Shown piece after piece: positions 1 through 13,359 of a DNA stretch of 64,000 nt. Position numbers and translations under genes: made by a program. This stretch comes from Ecdyonurus torrentis (Eukaryota; Arthropoda; Insecta; Ephemeroptera; Heptageniidae): the NCBI GenBank assembly GCA_949318235.1, contig OX439132.1:5254886-5318885 (forward strand), given 5' to 3'. The notes below the pieces were generated by a model, which worked only from the letters and a program-made list of their open reading frames with translations, was not told the DNA's origin and did not search any database. Within the stretch, counting starts at the first letter, position 1. Every line of letters starts with the position of its first letter.

Positions 1-19
1 TTTTTTTTTTTTTTTTTTT
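1..19. repeat. poly(T) tract at window edge
   Basis: The window opens with 19 consecutive T, so the true length is unknown. It could be the poly(A) tail of a minus-strand retroelement ending here, or a plain mononucleotide repeat. Confidence 0.8.
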
Positions 20-2147
20 GAAATTATTTATTCTACATTGCTATATCCTTCATTCAAAATTAAAATCAGCAACGTTCGCAATTATATATTACGAAAAAAA
101 AAATCAGTTCATTTCGTTTCCTGAGAGATAAAACGCATGGGTAACCTTTTTACCCCATTATTAGGGAGCAGGGTTTCAAACGCACATTCTCAGCTTTATT
201 TCGTTACCGATGCTGACACAGCAAATTCTAAACACGCAGAAAAACGTATTTTTTTATACTTAAGTGTAGTGTGATTATCATCAATATATCACATAGAACA
301 TTAGGATTTCAATCTATCTAATAGACTGCATTCAATATTTTATACAGAATTTACATTTTGGGATAAAATTATAGAATAACAATATGAATTAAGTGATATT
401 TTATCTGGAGTTAAAGGTAGTAGAAATGGACGAGTATTGCGGATAATTAAAGAAATCTAATTGACTTAAAACACTCAAACTTATGTCTAGTATTCCGAAT
501 ACCGAATGTCCTGTTTAATTTCTGGGGGTCCAACATTGCTAAAAGATAGGAATTTTAGAGAATATTCATGCTTTACAGTGCCGATGGTTGGCTTGGAGAA
601 CAGTTTAAAAGTTCTTTTCATGATTTTTAATAACATGGCAATTAGTGATAGTCTAAAATTTTATCGAAGAATTCCTTCATTACTTCTAAATATTATACGT
701 ATCGGTAATGTTATTTAATTAGCTTAAAGCACTTAAAGACGTTACGATATTCAAATTTCTACGTTATAACTTTAGTATAGTTTCCTTAAAATATCACTTA
801 AAGTATGGTTTCGTAATGCTAAAACATAAATATAGTTATTTTTTTCTTCTTTCATTTCTGCTTAAAAACATGTTAGCATAGATACCATAGTGAAATATCA
901 CGTGCTAAAAGTGCGCAGTTTTCAAATGAGTTGAAACATATATTTTTATTTTATTTTCCTGGCATAAATATGACAATCTTAAATTATAGTATTTTTCTAA
1001 AAGTTATGAATAATTTATTCCCCATATTATTATTATTATTTTAAATGAATTTTTAACGAACAAAGTACTTTTATTTATATATCAGATAAAATAAAATGTC
1101 ATTTTACTTTTCATATTTGAAACGTGGTAGATTTTCCCCCAATAACTAACGTATCAACAAAATTCTGGGTCAAATCAATACTGTACACTAATTCATCTTC
1201 ATAAAATAAAGCTTTTGAAATTACAATGTAAATCACGTGATAAATAAACTGCCTACAAAAACACGGCGTGATCTGGATGTATGATGTATATGTATACAAC
1301 GTCATAAAAATGAGATTCGTTTTGAATTATTCAAATTTACTTTATTTTGTCCTTTGATGTGATTTGTAATAACGATAAAAATGTATAATTTTAGTAACTT
1401 TTTTTTTAGATAAAAATTTATGATTGATTAGTTACTATTTTGGAGCACAATGAACTTACATTATTAGATTATTAGCGGACATATTGATGGCTACTTTACA
1501 TTTTTTTTAGTGATTTTATATTACATTTTTATGTCAATCAGATTCTTTAATGTATATAGTGTATGATAAAACAACCATAAATAAAGAATGTACATAAAAA
1601 TCGGTAGTGATGACAAAATAGTGACTAAATTTGTTAAATTTGAAGACTAAAACTGAATTTTTTTTTTTTAGTATACATTAACAGGCATGCATGAGGTTGA
1701 ATAATATATGAATATAAATAAGTTTTTTTTTGTATGTTGTGTTATGACGTGATAAGATCTATATTACTCTATGTAATCTTTTGATCAATCATTTATTGAT
1801 TTATAAAATTTTCTTATTTTTATAAATTTGTGTAACGCAACTTTACTAATAGCAATGTGTAAAAACGATATAATAACTTCTTCTTTTAAAAATCGAGTGG
1901 TATTTTTTTAACTAACGTTATTTTTATTTGCCCTTCGTTGCAGAAACTATGAAAATGGATATTTTTTTACGGAATTCATTATAAATATAAAAAAAATATT
2001 ACAAAGAACCAATTTACGCTCATTAACTAAGTTTATTAATAAAATATTAGCAAGAGCTAAACTTAAATTTCATACCTAATAATATTTAATAATTCTTACT
2101 TAGTTAGTTTAGTATTTTTTTTTTACAACCGTAGTTAAAACAAAATC
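20..2147. other. AT-rich non-coding stretch
   Basis: No gene, RNA gene or clear repeat is recognised. Open frames are at most 70 codons with low-complexity composition. Short T-runs and ATT-rich sequence dominate. Confidence 0.6.
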
Positions 2148-2162
2148 GGGGGGGGGGGGGGG
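2148..2162 (+). repeat. poly(G) run of 15
   Basis: An uninterrupted run of 15 G stands in otherwise AT-rich sequence. It follows ACAAAATC and precedes ACACGC. Such a run can form an intermolecular G-quadruplex, and it is also a typical site of sequencing length error. Confidence 0.9.
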
Positions 2163-2491
2163 ACACGCTGAGAGACACAACTTGATTCTTTTTTGCTTGT
2201 TAAAATACAAAAAAATAATAATAAAAAACTGCCATATTTATATTGCTCAGAGCGATCACTTTATTCCGTTGTTGTTTTTCATCATCTCACTTTGCGCTGC
2301 GAGCACAATACTCAGCATACAAATAATGCAACAATGAAAATGAGCATCATTAATTTTTTTTAGTAATCCTAGATGAAAAATGTTTTTTTTTTGTACAATG
2401 ATGTTACTTATACGCAGACATTTTAATGTAATTATTATCACTTTGTAACGTACGAACAAGGGAAAAAATTCTGGAGACGTTATTTTATATA

Positions 2492-2493
<2 letters not shown>

Positions 2494-2532
<39 letters not shown>
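2494..2532. repeat. (TA)n microsatellite
   Basis: About 19 uninterrupted AT dinucleotides, ending at TACGTATAAA. Confidence 0.95.
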
Positions 2533-2533
<1 letters not shown>

Positions 2534-4444
2534 GTATAAAATCTATTCAATCATCTTTTTACTGTATAAAAAAATTACTGATAGCAACTTTCGATTAATA
2601 AATTAATTAATCCTCTTTTATGGACATATTTTAGTAATGCTTGAAGGCGTTTCCTTAAGGCAATAGATTAACGTTTGATATGAAAGTGTATGTGCAAATC
2701 ACGGATAAACAGAGCACATAAAAAAGCATTTATTTTATTGAAAAAAAAAAAAAAAAAAAAGTTCACTCGATGATAAATTTTTCCCATTACACTGCTATTA
2801 AATAAAGAAATGCGTTGCGGCCAAATTTAAGTCAGCCACACTGGTGACACTAATTATCAATGTTGTTTATTATATGTTTTAATTGTTGTGGTGGAATTTT
2901 CAATTTCATTATTAAGGGAACGTTTGTGGTACAGGACTATAAGCTCAGGAACGTGGTGGTACAGACACTTTAATATCACATTTTACTTTACTATACTGCA
3001 TAATGTATATGACAATTACAATACCATTGATACGTAAACTTTATTTAATTAACGTAATAGACTAAGATTTCACATTAAAGTGTACGTGTATATAATGTGA
3101 AATAAGTCTAAAATAACTGTATGCTTATTTATTATACGTAAAATCCTTTTTCCAAAAAGTTTATAAAATAAATATAATATACATAATGAAGTTACTTTCA
3201 AAATAGTGAAAATTCTAATTTACTTGAACAGAGGTGGTCGAGTGAATATGAAAAATAATTTCACTTTCTACATTTTATACAAGAATGTTTTATTTCAACA
3301 TATTGAAATGATTTATACAATATATTATACCCAGTATGTTCCAATATAGTACTGTACATAGTTGAAAAGTGTGATTATTTCCTCTATTGAATATGTTAAC
3401 TTTGTGTGTGTAAAACATGGTCACGTGGTCTTTACATTGATCGACATACGCCTTACTTGTGGTCTTTTATACTTAACAAAAAAAAAAAAAAAAAAAAAAA
3501 ATCTCTGCTACGTATAAAAAAAAAGAATTTAACAAGAATTTACGAGTTCACATGCGTTGCGTATATGACAAAAAGAAAACTTGCGTTAAGTCAGTTGTGT
3601 ACCCTTTTATACTTAATATACAATTCTTTGACACTTTGTGAGTTGTGTTTTTTGTTTTGTTTTGTTTTTTCTTGTTGGAATGTAAGTGACTTTTTTTTTA
3701 ACAAGTGTTTCTCTTTCTTTCTTTCTCTCTCTCTCACTATACTTTTTTTCTAAGTAAAATTTTAAGGTTGTTCATTTTTATCACTTTGAAAACCAACTCT
3801 ATTCGTAAAGTTGTGATATACTTTTTTTTTTTTACGTAATGAATTTTTTTACTTCAACAGTTTTAGATAAAAATTATTACTCACTCAGTAAATTATTGGT
3901 CATAAAAGTTAGCATTTTATTTTAATATTTATAAATCAAATTTATTTGAACAAAATCAATATAGGAACGGCTAAATTGATTTATTAATGATAATGACTGT
4001 ATAAGATTGTTCAATTCTACAGTCACATGAAAATTATATAATTTAAGAGAGATTTACTGCCGGCTGTAAAATTGATTAAAAGTTTTGAATATTGAAATAT
4101 TTTATATCAATTGAAATAGTTTCAAAATATTGCACTGAAAGTGAACTGAAGCCTGTTTCTGTGTATCAATATAAAAGCAACAACTGTTTAATTGTTGAAT
4201 GTAAATATAATTGTGAATTTCTAATATAACAATAAATAAAGTACCGTTTTTTGTAGGTCACTAAATTAAATAATAATGGGCCGCTTGTAATGAAAGAACT
4301 ATTTAAAATAAAATGGAATATTCTTGATGCATTTCTTATTGAAAAATCATTTTCACTTACAAGTTGTAACAATTTAAAACATTTTATTGCAAGTGGTCCA
4401 TTCAGCTCAATTATAATATTAATTTAATATATAATAATCTTTGA
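2533..4444. other. AT-rich non-coding stretch with A/T homopolymers
   Basis: No gene is recognised. It contains poly(A) at 2741-2760 and 3478-3501, a CTTT/CT-rich patch near 3711-3736 and poly(T) near 3822-3832. The 115-codon frame at 3406 reads through the 24-A run as polylysine and is not credible as a protein. Confidence 0.6.
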
Positions 4445-4645
4445 TTTAGCAGTTGCAATCAAATTTTTGGCATCAGTCACACAAAACGTAATATGTGCTG
4501 CATTTATATTGTTATATAGCATAAATGATGCTGCATTTGTATGACACAAATAATTACCATGCAAGGTATAATTATTTTTCTATGTAAGATAATATTGGCA
4601 GCAGTGGAGCATAAATTTTGTTATGTTGTTGAAAATGGTTTATCA
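4445..4645. repeat. diverged GCATAA-family dispersed repeat
   Basis: It contains repeated TGCTGCATTT and AGCATAAAT motifs shared with the stretches near 6590, 20810, 26600, 28430, 28690, 38780 and 50550. Copies are too diverged for exact boundaries. It ends about 90 bp upstream of the first MITE-A copy. Confidence 0.4.
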
Positions 4646-4734
4646 TGTTTGTTTTTTCTATAAACATTTCAGAATGTAAAGATTGCCTACTTTCATCCTA
4701 GACCTTAAAATTATAGTGCTGTACAAATTTGAAA

Positions 4735-5078
4735 TTAAAGGCATAGAAAAGATGAAATAAAATGTTCGTTTTAATCATTAAATACATAATGGGATCTACA
4801 AAACAGATGATAACTTTTACCTGAATGTAAATGTGGCTCCACAAGAGAGCGTGAAAAAACTATAAAGTATGCAATTTCTGTGAATATTTCTGTTTATGAC
4901 GTCAGAAAAAGGCAAAAACCAGTATGAAAATGTTGTGCGGGTTGCATAAATCAAAATTTTCTGATCAGTGCTACGGCACTACAGTTGGGTTTTGACACCA
5001 ATTAATGTTATGTATGTAAGTCCCATCAAGTGTTTTGTGATGTAAATGATAATGTTTTCATGTTATCTATGCCTTTAA
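4735..5078 (+). mobile_element. MITE-A copy 1 (TTAA-ended MITE)
   Basis: A 344 bp element starting TTAAAGGCATAG and ending CTATGCCTTTAA, so the termini are inverted repeats. The interior matches six other copies in the window (for example TTGTGCGGGTTGCATAAAT and GTAAGTCCCATCAAGTGTTT). It codes for nothing, so it is a non-autonomous DNA transposon. TTAA at both ends fits a TTAA-targeting (piggyBac-like) transposase, but because TTAA is continuous with the inverted repeat, target duplication and terminus cannot be separated by eye. A perfect TGACGTCA lies at 4897-4904. Confidence 0.88.
4897..4904. promoter_or_regulatory. CRE-like palindrome TGACGTCA in MITE-A copy 1
   Basis: An exact match to the CREB/ATF consensus octamer, at the same internal position as in most MITE-A copies. 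Binding is not shown by sequence alone. Confidence 0.5.
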
Positions 5079-6584
5079 CAAATGTTTCATGTTTCAACTT
5101 ACAGTAATAACTTGCCATCTCAACATATAGATTTATAGTCTAATATGAACTACACTTTACATAATGTTGTGATATTACAATGTTGTTTACAACTCTTAAA
5201 GCTCATAGCTTATTAAATCTTGAAATCTTGAATTTTAATTTTAAATAATTTACAAAATTTCTCTCATTTTTAATTTATTTACTCCTTAAATTGAAAATGC
5301 AAAAGTTTTTTTCTTTTTAAAAGCGATTGATTAATGCCTTTGGTATAAACCACATATTTTCAATAGAGAAAAAAAAATTCATTACTCCTAAAGACACATC
5401 AAATTTCTGTTTTAAAAAAAAACTCACTTCTTTCATTTCAATTTTTATCTTTTCTTTAACGCAAAATAAAACTTGGGTTTAAAAAACTTTTTCAAACTTT
5501 TCAAAGAATTTAATTTCATTTGAGAGCCCTGTTCAACCTTGGTGTGGGAGATGGTGGTAGAAGATCTCAGATCCCATGCAATAAGATTTTCACGTTACTT
5601 TAAAAAATTGGAAAGGAAAAAAAATCAATAAACGGTAGAAAATAAAGCATTACAAGCATTTATCAACGTTAGTCTTGTGTCATATTTGTTTGCATTTAAA
5701 TGTTGTTACAGCTGAGCATTTAAAACGTATTTAAATTAATTATATTTATTTTTAAATATAGAATTGCACGTTGCTATGACGACAAATCGTAATGAAAACA
5801 AACATTAAATAGGCTAGTCATTAATTTTTGTAAAGGAAATTAATAAATTGATAAAACTTATTCAACGCTTCATCGTTTTTTTTTTTTTTTTTTTTTTTTA
5901 GTACTATGAAATATGCATCATTAAATACTGCAAGGTACAGTATGTACATATATAAAATAAGATAGCTGCATTGATCGATATATATTCCCATTTGAGAGTT
6001 AAAGGTTTGATTTTATTCCTATAATGCTATTGTTTGCAGTTTTATTTTACGAACATGAGGGTACTAAACTAGAACGAAGTTTAAATATTTTTTTTTAGTT
6101 TTTTGTTTTTACCATATATTTATACAGTTCTATTGCTAACTTTTATATTACTTCAGGGAAAGACAAACGAGTCAAATGTGCACATTATTTTGATATTGAA
6201 ATAAAAACGAAATGTTCATTATTATTCGAGTCACAATAATGGATATATAGATTAGACTTTATTTATATGCAAAAGACACAAGAGAAAACAAAAGGTTAAA
6301 GTGTCAAAAGAAAAAAAAAAAAGAAATTTTATTATATTAAAAAAAAAGAAGAAAGAAAAAGATAGCACGATGATACATCGTAAAAGGATATAAATTTGGA
6401 ACATAATATTTTCTTATACATTCTAATATTTTTATATAGTGTTTCTACTTAAATTTATTGAGACAGTTTAAAAGCGAAGGAAGGAAATATTATTTGATAT
6501 TATATTTTAAAATATTTTAATACCTAAAAGTTTCAATAAATACTCAGATGTGGCAAAATATAAATGGCATTTTAATTCTCTTGC
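5079..6584. other. AT-rich non-coding stretch
   Basis: No gene is recognised. It contains poly(T) at 5876-5899 and several A-runs. A slightly GC-richer patch at about 5521-5580 has no recognisable identity. Confidence 0.6.
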
Positions 6585-6760
6585 CCGAAAAATAATTATG
6601 CTCCTACTCACTGACAGAAATAACTACGTAATAATTATGCTAGCTCATTTTCATCACAATTTGTTCAATACAGCATAATACATGCTATACTTCAATATTA
6701 CTATGTTACAAAGTGTAAATATTATTTTGTACAGCAAAAATACTTGTATTGTTGTAATTT
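6585..6760 (+). repeat. diverged GCATAA-family dispersed repeat
   Basis: It begins AATAATTATGCTCC, repeats AATAATTATGCTAGCTCATTTT about 45 bp later, then has ATACAGCATAATACATGCTAT and TTGTACAGCAAAAAT. The opening matches the copies near 26605, 28430 and 32610. Confidence 0.45.
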
Positions 6761-8034
6761 AACATCTATATTGATATAGATATAAATGCAGTATAAGTAA
6801 CGTAATTTATTTTATACTTTTCGTGCATATTTCTTTGAATTTTATTCTAGCTTTGCTTAAAGCATGGATAATGGATATACAGTACATAACTAATGTTAGA
6901 ATGTAACTAGTATATATATATAACTTTAGGGTATAGCATTTAAAATCTAAGCAATACTCAAACTTTAAATAAAAATAGCAAAAAATCTGTAATATAGAAT
7001 AAAAAAAAAATAAAAAAAAAAACATTACATAAACACAAAGGAAATAATAATAAAAAAAAGTGTATTTTATCCACAAAGTTTACGGTAGAAGAAACAAAAG
7101 GAATTTGAAGCTTTTTCTTTTAGATCTAACTTAAGTCTAATATAATATATATATTCTATCTTCTTTATATTGCAAAAAAAGGAAAGTTATAAAAATTATA
7201 TCATATTTTTTTAATAAAACAAAACACTACTGTATGTTTATCTATTATAAAATAGAAAGAAAGTTTTTTTTTTTTTTTTTTTTTTTTTTTTGCAATATAC
7301 AGTTGAGAGTTTTCACAAACAACAAGTTAAGATAAAAAATATATTGGCTTGAATAAATTTAAATTTCTTCCTTATTCTTCTTCTTGTTTTTATCTTGAAG
7401 TATATAAACATGTCAGTAAGAAAAAAGAGCAAAAGAAACAAAAGAGATTTTGAAATTGAATTTAGTTTGCTGAAAAGTATTACTAACAAAACGTTTATAG
7501 TTCAAACATCCAGTTCTCTGATTCTTTATTTAAACGTGCATCAATAATCTATTACATTCTCTTGCATTGCGCATACTTTATCTTTTAAAATAACGTATTT
7601 GATTTCAGTTAATTTTACATGGAGACTTTTTATTTAAATCTAAAAATATCGGGATGGCTTAAGGTAATTTTGTAAATGATTTTTTTTTCATCTCTTTTAC
7701 GAGTTCAGAATATAAAATGCATTTTAAGGGAAAAGTAAAAGTAGCTCGGATATAGGAAAATATTCTACGCGAGTAAGTTTATGAATACTGCAATCTTTTT
7801 AGACATCTATAAGATACCTATATGTAAATTTTAGTTAGAGTGTTCCATTCAATTTCCCTTTAATCAAAACCGCTGACCACGCTGATGAAAGTTCTAACAT
7901 AAAATTTTTATGTTTATACATGTGTATATAAAATCGTTATTTTGCACATTTTTACTATATAGCACGCTAAAAAAAAAAAAGTATTTAAACTCTGGTACGC
8001 AGTTTTACAATGTTTTCAAGTATTGTACAGTTAA
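6761..8034. other. AT-rich non-coding stretch
   Basis: No gene is recognised. A 28-T run lies at 7264-7291, and A-runs on + near 7000-7060 produce a spurious Phe/Tyr-rich minus-strand frame. Confidence 0.6.
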
Positions 8035-8035
8035 C

Positions 8036-8110
8036 AGTTATGACGTCATAAAATGTTGACATTGTAACAAAACACAACTTAAATGACGTCACAAGTGTTA
8101 GGAACACAAT
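8036..8110 (+). repeat. partial copy of the CRE foldback repeat
   Basis: Two perfect TGACGTCA octamers (8041-8048 and 8084-8091) are separated by GTTGACATT-containing sequence. Order, spacing and flanks match the right arm of the foldback element at 17491-17688 read on the minus strand (ATGACGTCA, then GTTGACA, then AAATGACGTCACAAGT). I could not find a clean second arm here. Confidence 0.5.
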
Positions 8111-8179
8111 AAAATATACGTCAAAATTTCCATAAGGCTTTACGTAAATTGTAACAATTTTGTTTTATCCTCGTGAGTT

Positions 8180-10391
8180 CTGAACATTTTATTGCAAGTA
8201 TTTTTTACTATTGACATTCATAGGACAGAAAAAAAAAACTTTTAGATTTTTAGGGTTATGATCCTTTTAACTAAAAACCTTAAAATAAGAAGTCGATTCT
8301 CTGAATGAATGAATGTAATTTTGGTAACAATTGACTTTTAGTGCTATAATTGCGTCCAATCCAATATAATATGCATGAAAATTCTCACGCTTCATCTTTG
8401 TAGCGTTTTTTATTCAGGAAATAATACACATGGTTTTCACTTACACAGTAACTACCATTAATTGAGTCACGACCTGCAAAACCATAGTGCAATTATTAAA
8501 TTTTGCAAAAGATGACACTTTTCAGCATCTAAATCCAAATCACTTTTTTTTTCTATCCACTGGTACACACGATTAAAACATTTTATCGAATTTTATTTTT
8601 AATAAAATATTTATTATTTTTGAATTTTAAGCATAATTTCATTTTATAATTATTCTTCATGTTATCTATAAATTATTAATAAAAAATATTATGAAATTTT
8701 ATAAAAACTATATTTTACTTTCGTGTTGACCATAAAATTATTTCAACCATGCACTTGCATGTCAGCTTATATAGTTGAGTGATGTATAAATAACATTTAA
8801 ATTTCGTGACTGTTTTGTTTTTTTGAACAACATTCAAGCGTGATGAAACATATACAAAATAATAAGTTAACAGTCCCTCAAGGACCATATTTGAATACAA
8901 AAACGTAATATAAGTTTTGTAATATATCTTCGGTTACGTGAAAACTTAACTAAATAATAAGTTGAAAGAGGTACTACAGAGATTAATGTAAATGTAATAT
9001 GTAAACAACAACATATTTCAAGTATAACTTCTATAGAAATAAACTTAACGAAAAGGAGCAGTAAATGCTGACCATCAAAACAAGGTCTTACACAGAGTCA
9101 AATTGTATTAAAGTAGTGACCCATAAGTATTTTATGGTACAACATGCAAAATAGGGAATTAAGACGGTTTAGTTTAGACCCATAAGTCTTAATGTTAATA
9201 TTAACAAATATGTTCTTGTGTATTTCAATACAACAAATAATATATTGTATAAAAGTTTTACTTGTTAGTTTTACTTTTACTTATTGTTTAAAATATAATC
9301 ATTGTTATATCAGCAGTTAAATTACCTTTATATATAATCTCTAATCTTGAGTGGAATTATTTATTAATAATATATGCGTATGTCTATTATATCATATAAG
9401 TTTAGTTATTTCTCCAAAAAAAAATAATAATAATAAAATAAAATTAATATTATGTACATAATATGTTTGTAAATTTAATTTTGCATTCATTTACCTTTTA
9501 TAAACACATTTAATCTAACGTATTATTTAGTGGTCATTTAAATGCTACTTATAAATTTAAAAACACTTAAATTGTATTATGTTTATTTAACTATATTATT
9601 ATGTTAAACTTCTCGTACTATACTCTGTATTCAATGTATTGGTTCAGGGATAGAGCATGTTTCCCTGAATGCACCTATTGCCTATTTGTTTTGCAATATA
9701 GATATTATTTATTTATTTCAATGATTATGAAATTTTTATCACACATAATAGCTGCTAAAACAGTAATCTTTAAAAATTTATCAAAGTTTATGGAAATAGA
9801 CGATCATTTTCTGTTGATATAAGACCCACTTATAATTAAAAAATTTATTTATTATTGCGTCTCTATATTTTTCTCTTTATATAAAATACGTAAATAATCA
9901 TTATTATTACTATGGTTAAAAGCTGCTTCTTATAATAATTTATTATTTGAAATAATATTCTGGTATGACATTTAGTCAATGGAGAACTGTGTATTTATTG
10001 ACTAGAGTTGTGTCCTAAGTCAACAGTACGTAATGACAATAAAGTAGCTCTTTGCTATTCTACTATAAACAACATTAATTTCCGCTGTTATGTCCTACTT
10101 GTGTATTTAAACACTCGATATTGTCCCTCGTTTCAAGATACGTATATAAATATCAATAAATATTATTAAATACAAAAACATATTATAATGTATTACTAAT
10201 ATGACAGATATCAAAGAAAGCTTCTTTTTGACATTTCTAATAATATCGATTTTTCAGCTGCCAAAATGTTAAACTTTTGATATGTAAGGAAATATTTTTT
10301 ATGCTCGTTATAAAATTGTCTAAAATTGTCAATACATGCAACTGATACACAAGCCTAAGACTCAAACTCACAAGCAGGGTCGGATTAACTC
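8180..10391. other. AT-rich non-coding stretch
   Basis: Nothing recognisable. Open frames are at most 73 codons with AT-driven composition. A cluster of AATAATAAT runs lies near 9420. Confidence 0.6.
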
Positions 10392-10736
10392 TTAAAGCCA
10401 TAGACCACATAAAACAACATGTGCTATTTCTATTTAATAAACACGAAATAGAGTCTTCAAAACTGTTGACAATTTTTACCAGAATGTTAATTTAGCCCCA
10501 CGAGAGAGTGTGAAAATACTGTTAAGTATGCAATTTGCGCGAAAATTCATGTATCTGACGTCAGAAACATGCAAAAATTAGTATGAAAATGTTGTGCGGG
10601 TTGCATAAATTGAAATTTCTGATCATTGCTACGGAGCTACAGTTGGGTTTTGAGACAAACTAAAGTTATTTATGTAAGTCCCATCAAGTGTTTTGTGATA
10701 TAAATGCTTATGCTTTTCTCTGGTCTATTTCTTTAA
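10392..10736 (+). mobile_element. MITE-A copy 2
   Basis: 345 bp, starting TTAAAGCCATAGACCAC and ending TGGTCTATTTCTTTAA. It is collinear with the other copies, and the TGACGTCA is intact at 10556-10563. No coding capacity. Confidence 0.9.
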
Positions 10737-11060
10737 GAGAAAGTCCGCGATAGAGGATGAGCCCCTCAAGATGACTAGATTAAAAGATTGTGACTCAATC
10801 GAACATTTTAGACCCCTGCGAAATTCAAACCTCTTAACATCGGCGTGGTGATTGATTTGTTAAGTTCCACTTCATCAATGATTGGCCCAGATTTAACATT
10901 AGCGAGTAAGTAGCGTCACAATTTTGTACCAGAAATCTACCCGCGCGTTTGGAGTTCCTCTTGTGATGGAGCAGAATAAATTTCTCACAAGGTTGCGTGT
11001 TAATAAAATAGGTCTAATCCACAGGAATATACCTCTAGTATAGACAAGGCATTAAGGATT
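10737..11060. other. GC-richer stretch of unknown identity
   Basis: From the MITE-A copy 2 edge to about 11000 the base composition is clearly less AT-rich (for example ACCCGCGCGTTTGGAG and CATCGGCGTGGTGATTG). I recognise no domain, RNA or terminal repeat. It may be an old transposon fragment or conserved non-coding DNA. Confidence 0.35.
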
Positions 11061-11552
11061 AAAGTAACGTGTACACAAGCACTATAAGTTTATCTTCTAA
11101 ATAAACCTTTGATATAAATATTTTACTTTTGTTACCAACGACAATTGTGACATTGAAATGTATATGGCTTTTAAATAAACCAACATCGTCACATTTTATA
11201 ATAATTTTATGCGCAGTGCAAATATATATATTACAAAAAAATTCAAAGCAAAGACCATAATATATATACAAGTCTCATTATATACATTTTGTACATAACT
11301 CTTATATTCATTCATTAAAAAGTAAATATCAAACTGAATAAAATGTTCCCTCTATGTAAATAATATAAAAGACATATCTCGTTTTATAAATATTTCATTT
11401 CATTTTTCAAAGGCTTTTTTGAAACAGCTTTTCGTATAATAATATAAAATACTCTCTCGCTCTCTCTCTTCATCGTAATCTTCCTCAAATTATGAATGTG
11501 AAACCAACTCTGTGACAGCTGATATGCAATCAAACAAACAACCATACACACA

Positions 11553-11583
<31 letters not shown>

Positions 11584-11899
11584 TAAAGTTATTTATTTTT
11601 AAATAAAAATATGATACGCACACTTTTAAATTTTATTGTATAGAGTTAAAAATAAATCTTTTTTTTAAATTTTTCTAAATATAACGATAATATTAAAAAT
11701 GCTAGTTTTTAAACCCGGATAATTTTGTTATAAATGTATTAAATAATAATAATAAAAAAAAACTTTTTTTTTACATATAGAGAGCAGAGCTACAAATAAA
11801 GAGTAATATTATTCGATACACGCGATATTAGATAAAAATATGTATATTTGCAAATAAAATATTTTTTACATCATCCCCAAATAGTTAAAAGTTGCTAAA
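11061..11899. other. AT-rich non-coding stretch
   Basis: No gene is recognised. A run of 28 A lies at 11552-11579. The minus-strand frame across it reads the run as polyphenylalanine. Confidence 0.6.
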
Positions 11900-12032
11900 A
11901 AGGCCGACGCAGTCGTCAATCGTTCCACTGAGCGATACAGGAGCGAAAACTATCGCTGGCTCCCGATTGGCTTAGCGCAAAAGTTAGACCAATCCTAACT
12001 CTAGTCGCAAAAAGACCAACTGCTTTGGCCTT
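11900..12032. mobile_element. possible 133 bp structured element with short TIRs
   Basis: The ends form an imperfect inverted repeat: AAGGCCGACGCAGTCGTC on the left against AAGGCCAAAGCAGTTGGTC read inward from the right. Internal inverted pairs (AGCGATA with TATCGCT, GTTAG with CTAAC) suggest a multi-stem fold. GC content is well above the flanks. It could be a small MITE or a structured regulatory segment. Confidence 0.35.
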
Positions 12033-12374
12033 AACAAAAATGCTCAAAGAGACGTGCCAAGAGTTGCTTTCACAATGCATTGGGAAATGGGAGTTACCAG
12101 TGGTGAAAATATCTGGAATACGGAACAGTAGGTATAGTTACCCTTATTTCATTTGTCTCGCATCAAAACGTTTTCTTTCCTTTCTTTTTTTTTTTTCTTT
12201 TTTTTTTTTCGCCAATCGCAATGTGAAATGATATGAAACCTCGCTACCTATGCTTGGATAGCGCATAACACCAGGAGGGGGCATGTGTGAAAATTTCAAC
12301 ATCATTGCAAAAACTGCGTTTAAATTTATTTTAACGTGTCTATCAATCAAGTAAATCAAGTTGGTTTATCTCAC

Positions 12375-12378
<4 letters not shown>
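12033..12378. other. GC-mixed stretch before the CT array
   Basis: Moderate GC up to about 12300, interrupted by a T-rich patch near 12176-12210. ATTGG/CCAAT motifs occur near 11965 and 12211. There is no TATA box, start context or coding frame that would make this a promoter with any confidence. Confidence 0.35.

Positions 12379-12467
<89 letters not shown>
12379..12467. repeat. (CT)n microsatellite, about 44 units
   Basis: An uninterrupted CT dinucleotide array preceded by a short TCACTCACTC lead-in. Confidence 0.95.
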
Positions 12468-12468
<1 letters not shown>

Positions 12469-13353
12469 ACCTCTCTCCACTACAAATCAGCTTAAATTCA
12501 CTTTCAAAATTTATCTATTAACTCACAAAGTCACAAATTATTCACACGTAACTAATTAGTATAGTTATTGGCGAAATATTCAACTTAAATTCACATATTT
12601 ATTCAAGATTTTTATATGACAAATAAAATGAAATTGTGTTAAAAAAGAAGATAATAACACTCTCCACGTTCATTCAATGTTACGTAAAACAGAAGAAATT
12701 GTTTCTCTTTTTCGTTGTCATTTTATTTTAATAACAATAAAAACTCACATTTTCAGTCTTCTCGTAATATATTTTTTTTAAACACAGCTTTTCTGCGAAT
12801 ATTTTTTCTTTTATTTTAAATGAACAAGAAAATAAGAATATCTTAACCTTTTGTGAAAAAAAAAATAATTTTTGTTTCTGTTTGTTTTTAATTAAAAGCT
12901 GTATAATAATCTTATGTGAAAAAAACAATTATATATTTCCCTTTGTACTATTTACTCTGTCGTTTTCAATAACAAATAACTTGTTTATTATGTTTTATAT
13001 CATGTATTTTTTATGTGAAATTGAGACAAAATTTTAAAATATAAACATGAAAAAAATACGCCAAGAAGTAAAGAGATAAATAGACAGTTTTTTATTTTGA
13101 ATAAAACATTATGTAAACGCCATTACAAAAACAAATAAAAAAAAAAAAAAAAAAAAAAAAAGAGTGAATATGGAGTTTTTAAATTTTTTCAATTGAGTCT
13201 GATTTTTATGCACAGAGATATTTTTTTACCTGAAGTCGTATGAAAATTACACTTGACGATATAAAGAAATACATATAGTAAAGACGTTATATTGTATAAT
13301 AGGCAAAAGGTACGTAGTATGCCATGTATAGTATACTTACTATACAATGTACC
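12468..13353. other. AT-rich non-coding stretch
   Basis: No gene is recognised. A run of 25 A lies at 13137-13161. The short Lys/Phe-rich frames are compositional. Confidence 0.6.
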
Positions 13354-13359
13354 ATAAAT

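Noticed and set aside
3406..3753. 115-codon frame starting MCKTWSRGLYIDRHT
   Set aside because: Continues through a 24-A run as polylysine and into T-rich sequence; no homology or splice support.
11552..11579. Each long poly(A)/poly(T) run as a SINE or LINE tail
   Set aside because: Only the 13365-13390 run is attached to a recognisable retroelement body; others lack Pol III boxes, coding sequence or flanking duplications.
11960..12060. Possible promoter with CCAAT motifs
   Set aside because: No TATA element, initiator, downstream coding exon or splice donor can be supported.
12379..12467. Microsatellites considered as CRISPR-like arrays
   Set aside because: No spacer-repeat structure anywhere in the window, and the DNA is eukaryotic in character.
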